Of a stretch of 64,000 bases of DNA, positions 27,172-36,026 are shown piece by piece. The stretch covers positions 124,001-188,000 of the forward strand of contig JADJOF010000002.1 of the NCBI GenBank assembly GCA_016713885.1, read 5' to 3'. A program made the position numbers and the translations under genes. How positions within the stretch are numbered: the first letter of the stretch is position 1; each line of letters starts with the position of its first letter. The notes under the pieces are model-generated. The model ran no database searches and was not told where the DNA came from. It saw only the letters and a program-made list of their open reading frames with translations. This DNA comes from Bdellovibrionales bacterium (GTDB lineage Bacteria > Bdellovibrionota > Bdellovibrionia > Bdellovibrionales > JAMPXM01).

Positions 27172-27858
27172 CTAGAACCGGATGGCGTCGAGTGACGACA
27201 ACATCGCGGCGCAAGTGAAGAGCAGGGCATTTTCGGTCTCGGCCGTGACGCTCTGATTCGCCGCTGCGGGCTCTGTCATCGCCGCGTCGAGCGTCGATTT
27301 GAGCAGAGTTTTCTCAGCGACGGATTCGTTGCGTCCCCAGAAGTTTCGAGCCATGCGTCGAATCAGATCGTCTTTCGCAGCATCAGTGATGGCTGTTGCT
27401 CCTTGCGCAAAATCGATCTTATTGAAGAAGCGGCGGTTGTCGGCCACGGTCACGGCCTTTTCGGCAGTGATAAGATCAAGACAGATTTCTGCACCAAGAT
27501 TCGTCACCGCGATCCACATCGGCGCGTTGACGGTATCGGCCTTTCCTGTTTCAGAGATCTTCGGGAGCGCGTTTGTTGCCGCAGTTTTGGCGCGCGCCGA
27601 AAGCGTCTCGACCCCTGTCAGTTGCTGCATCGACACCACAAGGTTCTCTGAATAGGTCACAGTGACCGGCTTAGTATCGCTTTCCAGATCGAGCGAGCTC
27701 GGACCTGAAACTCCGGTCGATGCTACCTTCGTACTCTGGACGACGCCAGGGCTACAGTTTTGAAAGCCGACCATCAAGACCAGAGCCACCATGGGCAAAC
27801 CAGTTGAAGCGAGCAGTCCACGTTTCTGTGAAAGAGTCATTTCTTTAAAGTTTTTCAT
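27172..27858 (-). CDS. FQNC-type lipoprotein, unknown
   Basis: About 228 residues. The signal helix ends MVGFQNCSPG, the shared non-canonical lipobox. The mature part is Ala/Thr-rich and helical, with two later Cys (AEICLDL, LFTCAAML). No haem motif. The start ATG at 27858 follows AAGGGGAATTC. It lies 21 bases after the cytochrome-like gene and is the second gene in the operon. Its function is unknown; a helical scaffold is a guess. Confidence 0.7.
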   Translation of the reverse strand: MKNFKEMTLSQKRGLLASTGLPMVALVLMVGFQNCSPGVVQSTKVASTGVSGPSSLDLESDTKPVTVTYSENLVVSMQQLTGVETLSARAKTAATNALPKISETGKADTVNAPMWIAVTNLGAEICLDLITAEKAVTVADNRRFFNKIDFAQGATAITDAAKDDLIRRMARNFWGRNESVAEKTLLKSTLDAAMTEPAAANQSVTAETENALLFTCAAMLSSLDAIRF

Positions 27859-27879
27859 TTTGAATTCCCCTTTCACTTG

Positions 27880-29202
27880 TTACTGCACACATTGCGGTTG
27901 GATGGCGACGTTTTCGAACATGTGGCGCATGTGATATCCGTCGATTTCAAACTGATCGGCGAGTGAGCGAACCACCTGTTCTTCCTGTGTTAGAGGCGAG
28001 CGGCGGCAGACACGTTTGAAGGCCCGACGAACCATGCAGCGAGAGAAGGCGCGCGAGTCAGCCATCATTTTTCCGAAGCTCGCCATACCGTTTCCGGTCA
28101 ACGCACTTCTCCAGCCGAGTTGGTCGACGTTTTTACCGAGCGTCGCGTAGTTCACAACGCTGTTGTCGGTGGTGACATAGCCTTGCGGAAACTCGGTCTG
28201 GTTGCGATTCATCTTATTCACAACGTTGGTGCCAATTCGGGCAGCATTGTTTGTGAAATCGAGGAACGCAAAGGCACCGCGGAAGCCGTCCATCTGACCA
28301 TGGCACGCTTTGCACCTCGATTGGTACAGGTTCACGCTTCCAGATGGAGTTCGTGTCACGTCGCGAGCAACACGATCATCCGGCGCATCGGCATCGGCAA
28401 ATTCAGTCATCGGCAGGCACATGAATTCGCGGAATGAATATTCGACCATTCGACGATTTGTACCAGCGACAGCGTGAGCGCCGGTGAAGGAGCGAGTGGT
28501 CATAAGACCTGCGGGATCTGGGTGATCAACCGGCGTCTCAATGTTGTTTGCGCGTTGCGAGATTCTCTGTGGCGACTGACGGATCAAGATCGCCTGCGGA
28601 GATAAACCGCGCGAGACGATGTCGGCATAGTGATTGTTCGACGTCAGAATGTCGGCGGCCTCGTCTTGGCGAACTGTCGCATTTGTTGGAAGCGTCGCTA
28701 TGATCGCGGGATCGACACGGTAGTAAAAGTTCCCAGTCAGCATCTCTTTTGCGCTGGTTGTGTCGCTATCGCGGACAATACCAATGAATGTCGCAACGAA
28801 GTCTGACATCGGAGCGCGAACAGTTTCGTCGCGATCAGACATCTCGCGCGCGGTGTCCCGAATCTGAATATCGAGAAACAGCGGGTCCTTACTTGCGACG
28901 GCCGCTGCGCCACGAAGGTTGCCTTGACGAATAAGTGCTTCCATCTGAACGATACGGGCATCGTCAATTGGAACACGAACGGCCGTCAGAGCCTGAAAGA
29001 TCTTTTGAGCGCGTGTGCGCTCGGCACTGATTGCGCCATTGGGATCAGGGCGGACAGCCGGAATGGGCGTAATGTTCTGTGCATTCGCCTTTGAAGCCGC
29101 AACGATCGAAAGCATCGAGAGTAGCATCTTTACCGATGTACTCGACACGATACGCGATCTTGACTCCCCTAAACGGGTATCAAAACGAGACGTCTTCATC
29201 AT
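27880..29202 (-). CDS. Exported c-type-cytochrome-like protein
   Basis: About 440 residues, first gene of the operon. A long N-region precedes the signal helix (MLLSMLSIVAASKANA). One CxxCH site, SRCKACHGQMDGFRG, lies at about residue 295 and is preceded by a long helical region. The C-terminal part has several Cys (RCMVRRAFKRVCRR, IQPQCVQ), reminiscent of the DUF1585/1588-type partners found with DUF1501 proteins. ATG at 29202 or 29199, after GGGGGAGA. Confidence 0.72.
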   Translation of the reverse strand: MMKTSRFDTRLGESRSRIVSSTSVKMLLSMLSIVAASKANAQNITPIPAVRPDPNGAISAERTRAQKIFQALTAVRVPIDDARIVQMEALIRQGNLRGAAAVASKDPLFLDIQIRDTAREMSDRDETVRAPMSDFVATFIGIVRDSDTTSAKEMLTGNFYYRVDPAIIATLPTNATVRQDEAADILTSNNHYADIVSRGLSPQAILIRQSPQRISQRANNIETPVDHPDPAGLMTTRSFTGAHAVAGTNRRMVEYSFREFMCLPMTEFADADAPDDRVARDVTRTPSGSVNLYQSRCKACHGQMDGFRGAFAFLDFTNNAARIGTNVVNKMNRNQTEFPQGYVTTDNSVVNYATLGKNVDQLGWRSALTGNGMASFGKMMADSRAFSRCMVRRAFKRVCRRSPLTQEEQVVRSLADQFEIDGYHMRHMFENVAIQPQCVQ

Positions 29203-29209
29203 TCTCCCC

Positions 29210-29231
29210 CACCGACGAATTCTTGTCGGTG
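29210..29231 (-). promoter_or_regulatory. Leader hairpin beside the ribosome site
   Basis: CACCGAC (29210-29216) pairs with GTCGGTG (29225-29231) around an 8-base loop. The hairpin directly abuts the GGGGGAG ribosome site of the 29202 gene, so it could affect translation. Confidence 0.35.
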
Positions 29232-29284
29232 TACACGCGTCTGGACCTTAGAACATCCATTCGCAAACCCTGATTAATGATGAG

Positions 29285-29300
29285 AGCAAGGCTGGTGCCG
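29285..29300 (-). promoter_or_regulatory. Sigma-54-type -24/-12 promoter candidate
   Basis: Minus strand reads CGGCACCAGCCTTGCT. The GG and GC dinucleotides are exactly 10 bases apart, and GGCAC and TTGCT match the -24/-12 consensus (TGGCACG-N4-TTGCW) except for T to C at the first base and G to C at the seventh. The predicted start near 29274 gives a leader of about 70 bases to the operon's first gene. Confidence 0.55.
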
Positions 29301-29511
29301 TGTCAGATCCGTTACAGACCGTGCAAAGGGAGATACACCCGTCAGTCTAGCGACACCTGTTGAATCTGCTGACGCTTTGTCGAAAGACGCCAAGATTTCA
29401 AATGGATAGAGGATGGGCAGAAGCGTGAAACTTCATATTCTGACCAATGAGCTGAGCAGCGTTGGGACGATTGTGCCAATTTGATTCGAAGAATCTCTGC
29501 TTCTGAATCGT

Positions 29512-29952
29512 TTAGAAATTTGCGGTGAGGTAGTCAAAGAGGAGGCTTTGGGGAGCGGCGCCGCGGGCAAATGTGCCTCCGACGTGGCCACTGGTGCCAT
29601 CGATTTTGGTACCGACCGCAAGGCCTCCGCGAGAACAGAGCTGGAGATAAAGGAACTGTTGGACGGCAGTATCGGCACCGTTTGCGGTCGCATTGGGCGT
29701 ATAGAACGGCGTTTGATTGCTGCCTGCGGTGACGCCGTGACAACCAGCACAGGCCGTTTTGACGAAGCCGTCGAAGACTGGCTGAAGAGCGGTCAGCTGT
29801 GCGGCACTTGCAGAGCAAGCACCAGATGTCGAGGCGCCTGGTGTGGTCGCCGACATATCGACTGAACAGTTTTGAAAGCCGATAACCAATATGCCTGCTG
29901 CGACCAGCAAAGAAATCTGATTGAAAATTCGACGGCGGTTAGTTGCAGCCAC
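29512..29952 (-). CDS. FQNC-type lipoprotein with single CxxCH haem site
   Basis: About 146 residues. I chose the GTG at 29952, 8 bases after GGGGGC, which places the signal helix (LLVAAGILVIGFQNCS) near the N-terminus. The mature protein has CAGCHGVTAGSNQTP, a haem c site. It is the last gene of the operon from 32627, overlapping the DUF4266 gene by 14 bases. A small periplasmic cytochrome c-like electron carrier is likely. Confidence 0.75.
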   Translation of the reverse strand: MAATNRRRIFNQISLLVAAGILVIGFQNCSVDMSATTPGASTSGACSASAAQLTALQPVFDGFVKTACAGCHGVTAGSNQTPFYTPNATANGADTAVQQFLYLQLCSRGGLAVGTKIDGTSGHVGGTFARGAAPQSLLFDYLTANF

Positions 29953-30190
29953 AGCCGCCCCCTGCGCCACCAAAGCCGCCGACGGAGCCTTCGCGAGCGT
30001 TGTACATATGGTTGATGCCTGCTTGTTCCTTCGGTGCACCGACAAGCTGCATTCCTGTTTTTGCCAGCGTACCGCGTTCAAATGCGCTGACTTTTTTGCC
30101 GACCATGCTGCATCCCGAGGCCAAAGCGCTCACAACCAAAATGGTTACGAGCGTCGTTGTGCGTTTGAGAAGAGGTTTGCAGCAAGACAT
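29939..30190 (-). CDS. DUF4266 small lipoprotein
   Basis: 83 residues. The signal helix ends ALASGC (lipobox). The mature part carries the family pattern (SAFERGTLAKTGMQ, INHMYNAREGSVGG) and ends in a Gly-rich tail, GGAGGGCGCN. The terminal Gly/Cys stretch is, to my knowledge, a DUF4266 hallmark and may be a metal or modification site. DUF4266, DUF3570, TlpA and ApbE genes commonly occur together; here three of them are contiguous. Confidence 0.83.
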   Translation of the reverse strand: MSCCKPLLKRTTTLVTILVVSALASGCSMVGKKVSAFERGTLAKTGMQLVGAPKEQAGINHMYNAREGSVGGFGGAGGGCGCN

Positions 30191-30200
30191 ATAGGCGTCC

Positions 30201-30716
30201 TTACTTTTTAAGAAGGCTTTTTATCTCTTCTTCGATTTTCTTTTCGTCGCCGGCGCGGAAGCCCGAGTGGATCTTAATGACTTTTCCCTCAGAAAGAATG
30301 AAAGACGTCGGCATTGTTGAGATCTCAAGGGCGTTCACCATTTTCTTGTCTTTATCATAGGCAAGAGGGAACGAAACGCCGTGCTCTTTTAAGAACGATT
30401 TTGCTTCATTGATATCGTCATCGACGTTGATTCCGACAATCATAACTTTGCCCTTAAACTTCTTATGATGAGCATTGAGTGCGGGAAGCTCGATTTTGCA
30501 TGGCTCGCACCAGCTGGCCCAAAAGTCGACAATGACCACTTTGCCCTTCATGAGCTTCGCGGCATCGACCTTGGGGGCACCCGGAAATGGGGCAGAAACG
30601 AGTGCAGGGAACTCCGCACCCTCTTTAAGCTTGGCGTTGGCTGTCGATGTGAATGAGAAACTGAGCGCGAAAACAGTTGTGAGTGCTGCTAGTGTTCCAA
30701 AACGAGACGCCGACAT
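30201..30716 (-). CDS. TlpA/ResA-like thiol-disulfide oxidoreductase
   Basis: 171 residues with a signal peptide (LTTVFALSFSFTSTANA) and a thioredoxin fold. The active site WCEPC lies in VDFWASWCEPCKIELPAL, and the cis-Pro is in STMPTSFILSEG. It probably keeps cysteines reduced in the periplasm, for example those of the CxxCH proteins or the DUF4266 tail encoded next to it. Confidence 0.9.
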   Translation of the reverse strand: MSASRFGTLAALTTVFALSFSFTSTANAKLKEGAEFPALVSAPFPGAPKVDAAKLMKGKVVIVDFWASWCEPCKIELPALNAHHKKFKGKVMIVGINVDDDINEAKSFLKEHGVSFPLAYDKDKKMVNALEISTMPTSFILSEGKVIKIHSGFRAGDEKKIEEEIKSLLKK

Positions 30717-30741
30717 CGCCGATGCTCCTTAAATAGCGCTA

Positions 30742-31854
30742 TTAGAATTTGGCTGTGAGCCCTGCTCCAATAACGAGTGCTGAAATTGATAGTTTCTTAT
30801 CGTCTGCTTGAGTAGAAAGTTGACCCGCATCTGTCGCGTCTTCGAAGAATTGTGTGTAATATTCGAGTTTCAGCGACAGATTCATTTTATCGTTGAGCTG
30901 GTAGGCGGGTCGGAGACCAAGGGAAATGGCGTCATAAGTTGCGAGTGTATTATTCCCAGAATAGAACACCCCGGGATCGGTGTTGTAATAGTCTTGATAG
31001 AACTTGGCTTTCTTCTGTGTGTAGTAGCGCAAGGAGCCTGAGAGTTCAAACTTTCGGCCGAACTCGCGAGTGACCCGCTCTTCAAGAGTATTTGAAAGAA
31101 CGTCCCAGCTGTCTTGGTAGAGGCGGTAGCTGGTTGCAAACGACATTTTCCATTCATTTGAGTAGTAGTTGTATTTCACGCCGATGGCGTGACGGTTGCG
31201 CGTGCGCGGGTGATTCTCGTTTAGCGCAATGATGGCGCTACCGTTGATGACTTTCGCTTTTCGGTACGGGCTTGCGATAAACCCATTCTCAACTCGGAAG
31301 TCATAGAGAAGTTGGATGAGGCTGATCTTCGAAAGAATCTGCGACAGCGAGATGGAGTAAATCTGATGCTGCATGGATTCGTTGAAGCTTGAGTTGCCGG
31401 TAGCAAGAATTTGATCTTGTCCTGATGACAGGCCAAAGCCGACGACAGTGTTCTTAGTGAAAAACTCGCGAGAGCCTCCGGCGCTGACGATCTTTGAATG
31501 GTAATCTTTCTCGTCAGAGGTGATCAGTCCTAGCGAAAGCGTGCCGTCGGGAATTTGCGCTTCATAGTTGAGTTGCATTTCGTTTCGCACGTCCTCGATC
31601 ACGCCTCGTGACGAGTAAGTCTTCACTTCACTTGAGGCACTGGTGAGGACATCTTGGGCGACGTGTGCATTGAGGCGCATTTTATCTTCGTTAAAGCTCG
31701 ATCCGACTTCGATCGCGGGCGAGGTGACTTGGGTTTTGCCGTCGTCGTAGTAGCGAACGACAGTCGACGCTTCGACCTCGGCCTGAGCGCTAGTCGATGT
31801 CATTGCGAGTGAGCTAAGGACGAGTGCTGAAAGGATTTGATGACTGAGTTTCAC
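30742..31854 (-). CDS. DUF3570 outer-membrane beta-barrel protein
   Basis: 370 residues with a signal peptide (ALVLSSLAMTSTSAQA) and alternating beta-strand sequence throughout, ending …GAGLTAKF with a C-terminal Phe as in outer-membrane barrels. Conserved blocks (VEASTVVRYYDDGKTQVTSP, YDFRVENGFIASPYRKAKV, YNYYSNEW) match DUF3570. It sits upstream of TlpA and DUF4266 genes and could form the outer-membrane part of that redox module. Confidence 0.83.
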   Translation of the reverse strand: MKLSHQILSALVLSSLAMTSTSAQAEVEASTVVRYYDDGKTQVTSPAIEVGSSFNEDKMRLNAHVAQDVLTSASSEVKTYSSRGVIEDVRNEMQLNYEAQIPDGTLSLGLITSDEKDYHSKIVSAGGSREFFTKNTVVGFGLSSGQDQILATGNSSFNESMQHQIYSISLSQILSKISLIQLLYDFRVENGFIASPYRKAKVINGSAIIALNENHPRTRNRHAIGVKYNYYSNEWKMSFATSYRLYQDSWDVLSNTLEERVTREFGRKFELSGSLRYYTQKKAKFYQDYYNTDPGVFYSGNNTLATYDAISLGLRPAYQLNDKMNLSLKLEYYTQFFEDATDAGQLSTQADDKKLSISALVIGAGLTAKF

Positions 31855-32627
31855 AGGCCGACCTCAAGGCTGGCTTGCAGACCAGTTGAAACAAGGCTGT
31901 TGTTCTGATTGTAAAAAGCGATTTGCGAGCCAGCAAGAGCAAGAGAGGCAAAGCCGTCGATATTGTAGCGAATGCCGAGGGTGGCATTCATCAGAATATT
32001 GTACTTCGATCTTCCGGCAAAAACGGCACCTTCTCCGCTTGGGCTAAAGAGTCCCATCCCATAGCTGACAAAGCCAGACATCGCACCAACAAGCAGAGCG
32101 TCGTTGCCGATTTCTCCGCCGGCGACAAGGGCGCTGGTCACCGCTGTTGACCACTGTCCGCCAAAGCCCTTCACGTAAAAACCAGGACTAAGGTAGTGGA
32201 GATAGCCGAGTGTCCACATGGACTGCGAGTCGCGATAGCCGCCGAAGGTGACTTGAAATGCTTTGCTGAACAGGGCGACAGCTCCATACTTCGTCAAATC
32301 GTCTTCGTCTTGATCGAGTTCGCCAACGCGAACGGGGGAATTGACGGGAATGAAGCCAATCGCCTTCTGTTTCTCATCAAAGCGAACGACGACGCGATAG
32401 AAGCGTCCGGACCGACTGGATGTGATCTCTTCCGATGCGCTGAGCTCCGCCTTGTCGGGCAGGACCATGAGAATACGATAGTGCTCTCCCGGACCAGAAT
32501 AAACGGTGACATCAGGCTCGACGGTGAGCAGCTTCATCGCCGCCTCGCTCGATGAGCTAAAGCCAACGGTTCCTAAGGCTATGAGCAGGGTCGCGGCTCG
32601 ACAGAAAAAGCGGAGAGAGTGACTCAT
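31851..32627 (-). CDS. Exported SH3-domain/beta-barrel protein
   Basis: About 258 residues. After a signal peptide comes a bacterial SH3-like domain (EPDVTVYSGPGEHYRILMVLP … GRFYRVVV … GFIPVNSP), then a region of alternating strands (about 110-258) like an eight-stranded barrel ending LEVGL. The start at 32627 follows a GAGAG site. Its end overlaps the DUF3570 start by 4 bases (ATGA), so it is the first gene of that operon. The SH3 part may bind peptidoglycan. Confidence 0.68.
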   Translation of the reverse strand: MSHSLRFFCRAATLLIALGTVGFSSSSEAAMKLLTVEPDVTVYSGPGEHYRILMVLPDKAELSASEEITSSRSGRFYRVVVRFDEKQKAIGFIPVNSPVRVGELDQDEDDLTKYGAVALFSKAFQVTFGGYRDSQSMWTLGYLHYLSPGFYVKGFGGQWSTAVTSALVAGGEIGNDALLVGAMSGFVSYGMGLFSPSGEGAVFAGRSKYNILMNATLGIRYNIDGFASLALAGSQIAFYNQNNSLVSTGLQASLEVGL

Positions 32628-32732
32628 CGCTCTCAGTTTTCTTCTCATTTGAAGTGAGGTCAACTCCGTGATGGAGCCTAGGCTGGTCGACGCGTTAGAC
32701 AATGTGGTTTCTCTTTCGATAGCCTTTTCTCA

Positions 32733-34684
32733 ATGAAAGTACTCGCTCAGTTTTTGGGGTCTGTGTTTCGGCGCTCGTTATGGCGAGCTTTGTTCTATTC
32801 ATCGATCGTGTGCCAGCACAGGCACAGGATGAGGACACCCCGACGCCCGATGAGATCGAGAACATGGCTGATCCCGGCGGCCTTCCGGCGGCCGATAGCG
32901 CTGACATGAATAGTGCCGACATGGACGCCCCAGTTCGGAAAACGATCAAGAAAAAGGCAAATTCAAAGAAGAGCGTCAAAGCGAAGCCGAAGACCAAGCC
33001 GCAGCGAAAAACAAAGAAGAAGAAAAAAACCGACGACGAAGAGCTTGATATCGAAAATGAGCCGTCGCCACCTAAGAAAGCGAAACCAGTATCAAAACCG
33101 GCGCCATCGACCGAGACGCCCGTCGAAAAACCAGACGACAAGCCAGACGAGCAGGCTGAAGTCGAAGTGGTCCCGCCTTCTCCCGAGCCCGCGGAAACGG
33201 TCAGCCCTATTTCTGCGTCGACTCCAGGGCCGCTATCGGACGAAGAGCGTGCGGCGTCGGCCTTTGAAGACGAGAAGCTTCTCAAGACACAGAAGGCATC
33301 ACTGGTTCCAGAGCCTCAGGATGTGAAGAGTCCGGATAAATCGGTGAGCAACGATCTTGCCTTTCGCACCGTGGCTGTTCCGCCAATTGCGGTGGCAAAA
33401 TCGGCGCGAAAGTTTATTGCTAAAGATTTTGAAAAGAAACTTCGCGATCGCCTTGTTCTCGATATCAAGACACTGACTTATGTGCAGCCGACGTCGGCGG
33501 CCGATCCTCTAAAGGGAGGCACGCTTTCATCCGAGCGTCCAAACAAGGTGATCGGCGCTTATATCAAGAAAGCCGCCGTTGATGGTCTTCTCTATGTTCA
33601 GCTTGGACTTGAAGAGATCAACACCACCGTTGTTTCTAAATCCGGTCGTCTGCTTCGAACATTCCAGGTAAAGTACCGGGTGGCTGAGCTTGACGAGAAG
33701 GATCCTGAGATTGCCCTCAGTCAACGTGTTGTCGATGCGCTTGTTTTGTCGGTTTCTTATAAGGGCTATGTGATCAAGATCGACAAGGGTGGGGCGCTTG
33801 CCCATCTCAATTTGGGTTCGGCGCATGGGATCAAGGTCGGCGATTTGCTGGGGCTTTTTGAGTATCGCGGCAGCACGCTGCAGTCGACGCGTCGATCGCT
33901 CCTCAACGTCGAGGTGAAGGAGATAGTCGGTCCATCGGAGTGTATTGTCGCGCCAGAAAAGGCGACGAAGTTTGGAGGGCGCGATCGTATTCCGCCCGTG
34001 GCGTTTGTCAGCTATGACAAACCAAAGACGATTTCGGTGAGTGCCGAGGACAAGAATATCGTGAGTGGGCGTTGGTGGGTTTCGGCCGGCGCATCGGTTG
34101 AAAGCTATGGGGCTGAGGCTGCGGCTCCAAAATATGAGTCGCGCGTCTTTAAGGTGAACTCGACACCATTTGGCACATTTGGTTTTGGCAACGATGATAT
34201 CACCGCGCACGCGGGTTTTGGAAGTGCGGCGAGTTCAAGCGAGACACTGCGATTCTTTGATCTTCAAGCGACGTACGCGCTCTATCAATATGGTGCAAGC
34301 CAAACAGCCTTTATTGTTTCTGGTGGCGGTCGTCTTTTGATGATTGATGTGGTCCCGGTTCCGGGCATGATCTCGGCGCTGTCTTCGACCAACGTACTTT
34401 CGCCACTGGCCGAGTTTCGCTATCAGTACGTGCCGCGTGGGCGCGTGCGATTGATTGGAATCGGCGAAGTTTTTTGGCCGATCTGGTCGACAGGGGCCGA
34501 TCTTGGTTCGTTGATCTTTGCTTTTGGTGGCGGCGTTGGTGGTTCGCTGCAGCTGGCCCTGACCGAGCGTTTTGGCCTTGAGGTCTTTGGAAAAGCTCGA
34601 TTCTTGCGGCGGACCGTTGACGGAATGAGTGGCGTCCAAGAGCGGCAGAGCTCGATGGGTGCGGGTTTGATTTTTTCTTTTTAG
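32733..34684 (+). CDS. Exported Lys/Pro-rich protein with barrel-like C-terminus; signal peptide frame-broken
   Basis: The main frame starts at 32780 (MASFVLFIDRVPAQAQD). The ATG at 32733 starts MKVLAQFLG in another frame; adding one G to the run GGGG (32756-32759) joins them into a normal signal peptide. This points to a one-base deletion, probably a sequencing error. After it come Lys/Pro/Glu-rich stretches (residues 30-150), an unknown domain (SKSGRLLRTFQVKYRV, GSAHGIKVGDLLGLFEYRG) and a C-terminal barrel-like part ending GAGLIFSF. Function unknown. Confidence 0.7.
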
Positions 34685-34700
34685 CGCCAGAGGACTTCGT

Positions 34701-35975
34701 ATGACATCAGCCAATTTCATTACGGCGCGCGAACAGTTTATGGCCCATCACTGGCTGCGTTATCCCTCGATGACGACGCTTGAGCATCGTGAGCATTGCA
34801 TTTTCGGCCGGGTGCTTCGCCGCGATTACACGCGTCTGATCTTCAGTTCAGCTGAAGAGCTCGATCTGACGACTGTGAAATGGATGTCGACGACCTTGCT
34901 TCATCCGAATGCGCAAGAGATGACGCCGCCTGTGGGTGAAGTGATTGCGATAGGTGACTGGGTGGCGTTTGATCGGAGCCGAAACCTGCTGGGTCTTCTT
35001 GCTCCGAATCTTTTGCGCCCGTCACAGGGCGATGCCGAGCTCAGTGCGCGCGCCGTGAATTGGGCGGCCTTTCTTAAGCGCGTGCGTGATTTCTTTTGGA
35101 GCCAGCAGTTCATTGAAGTGTCAACGCCGACGCTTGCGCCGTCGCCTGGGACTGAACCCTTTCTTGATCCACTGAGCGTGCGCTATGAGTTTGGCGCAGA
35201 CACGCAAACGCGATATTTGATCACGAGCCCCGAGTTTCATCTCAAGAAAGTTCTGGCGGCCGGTGTGCCCAAAGTTTTTGAAATTGCAAAGTGCTTTCGC
35301 AACAAAGAGGGTGGCCAGCATCATCGGATCGAGTTTCACATGCTCGAATGGTATCGTGCGTTTTCCGATCTTTCCTTGATCGCAGACGATGTCGAACGCC
35401 TGATCCAGGTGTTTTCACCAGAGGCGAAGCTTGCGCGAGTTTCTGTTCGAGAGCTTTTTTCGCGCTATGCGGACTTTGATCTAGCAGCGGGAACAACCCG
35501 CGAGGAGCTTGGGGCGCACTGCAGGCGTGTCGGCATTCACACCCACCGCACTGATGATTTTAACGATCTTTTCCACCGGGTTTGGCTTGAGCAAATCGAA
35601 GGGCCACTCGAAACGCATGCACAGGGGAATCCGGTTTTGGTTGAAGAGTATCCGCCAGCTCTTTCGGCCCTTGCGCGAATTGGTCAGTCGGGATTTGCAG
35701 AGCGATTTGAGGTTTACTGGCGGGGGCTTGAGCTCTGCAATGCATTTCACGAACTCAATGATCCGCGTGAAAACCGAAAGCGCTTTGAGCGCGACCTTGC
35801 TGAGAAGCGCCATCTTGGAAAAGACCCGGTTCCACTTGATGAGGAATTGTTAAAGGCTTTTGAGGCCGGAATGCCGCCCTCGGGGGGTATTGCCCTTGGA
35901 CTTGAGCGCCTCTATATGGCCGTTCACGGCATTGCTGACATAGGTCAGGTCGCGGCTTTCTCGGCGATGGTCTAG
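34701..35975 (+). CDS. epmA: EpmA-like lysyl-tRNA synthetase paralogue (EF-P lysine ligase)
   Basis: A class II synthetase core of about 320 residues lacking the tRNA anticodon domain, as in EpmA, which attaches beta-lysine to a Lys of elongation factor P. It has motif 2 (FRNKEGGQHHRIEFHMLEWY) and motif 3 (GIALGLERLYMAVHG), plus ELCNAFHELNDP. About 105 residues precede the core, longer than the usual EpmA start; HCIFGRVLRR-type strands could be a remnant OB fold. No EF-P or EpmB gene is seen. It follows the preceding gene by 16 bases. Confidence 0.83.
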   Translation: MTSANFITAREQFMAHHWLRYPSMTTLEHREHCIFGRVLRRDYTRLIFSSAEELDLTTVKWMSTTLLHPNAQEMTPPVGEVIAIGDWVAFDRSRNLLGLLAPNLLRPSQGDAELSARAVNWAAFLKRVRDFFWSQQFIEVSTPTLAPSPGTEPFLDPLSVRYEFGADTQTRYLITSPEFHLKKVLAAGVPKVFEIAKCFRNKEGGQHHRIEFHMLEWYRAFSDLSLIADDVERLIQVFSPEAKLARVSVRELFSRYADFDLAAGTTREELGAHCRRVGIHTHRTDDFNDLFHRVWLEQIEGPLETHAQGNPVLVEEYPPALSALARIGQSGFAERFEVYWRGLELCNAFHELNDPRENRKRFERDLAEKRHLGKDPVPLDEELLKAFEAGMPPSGGIALGLERLYMAVHGIADIGQVAAFSAMV

Positions 35976-36026
35976 AGATCGCGTCGTTCAATTCACCGCG
36001 TGCTTCGAATCGGGCATTCTGAACCT

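Larger units (their letters stand above)
29203..29511. other. 309-base gene-free stretch with promoter region
   Basis: No gene is seen. It holds the leader and a sigma-54-like promoter of the minus-strand operon starting at 29202, plus a 7-bp hairpin next to the ribosome site. The left third also contains the downstream end of the 29512 gene unit. I found no terminator with a T-run here. Confidence 0.6.

Noticed and set aside
29512..29952. DGTSGHV in the haem lipoprotein as an ApbE flavinylation site
   Set aside because: The motif needs D-x-[ST]-[GA]-A-T; the AT part is missing, so I do not call it.
33527..34210. Long open frame antisense to the 32733 gene
   Set aside because: It lies wholly inside a well-supported gene and has no start signal or recognisable domain.
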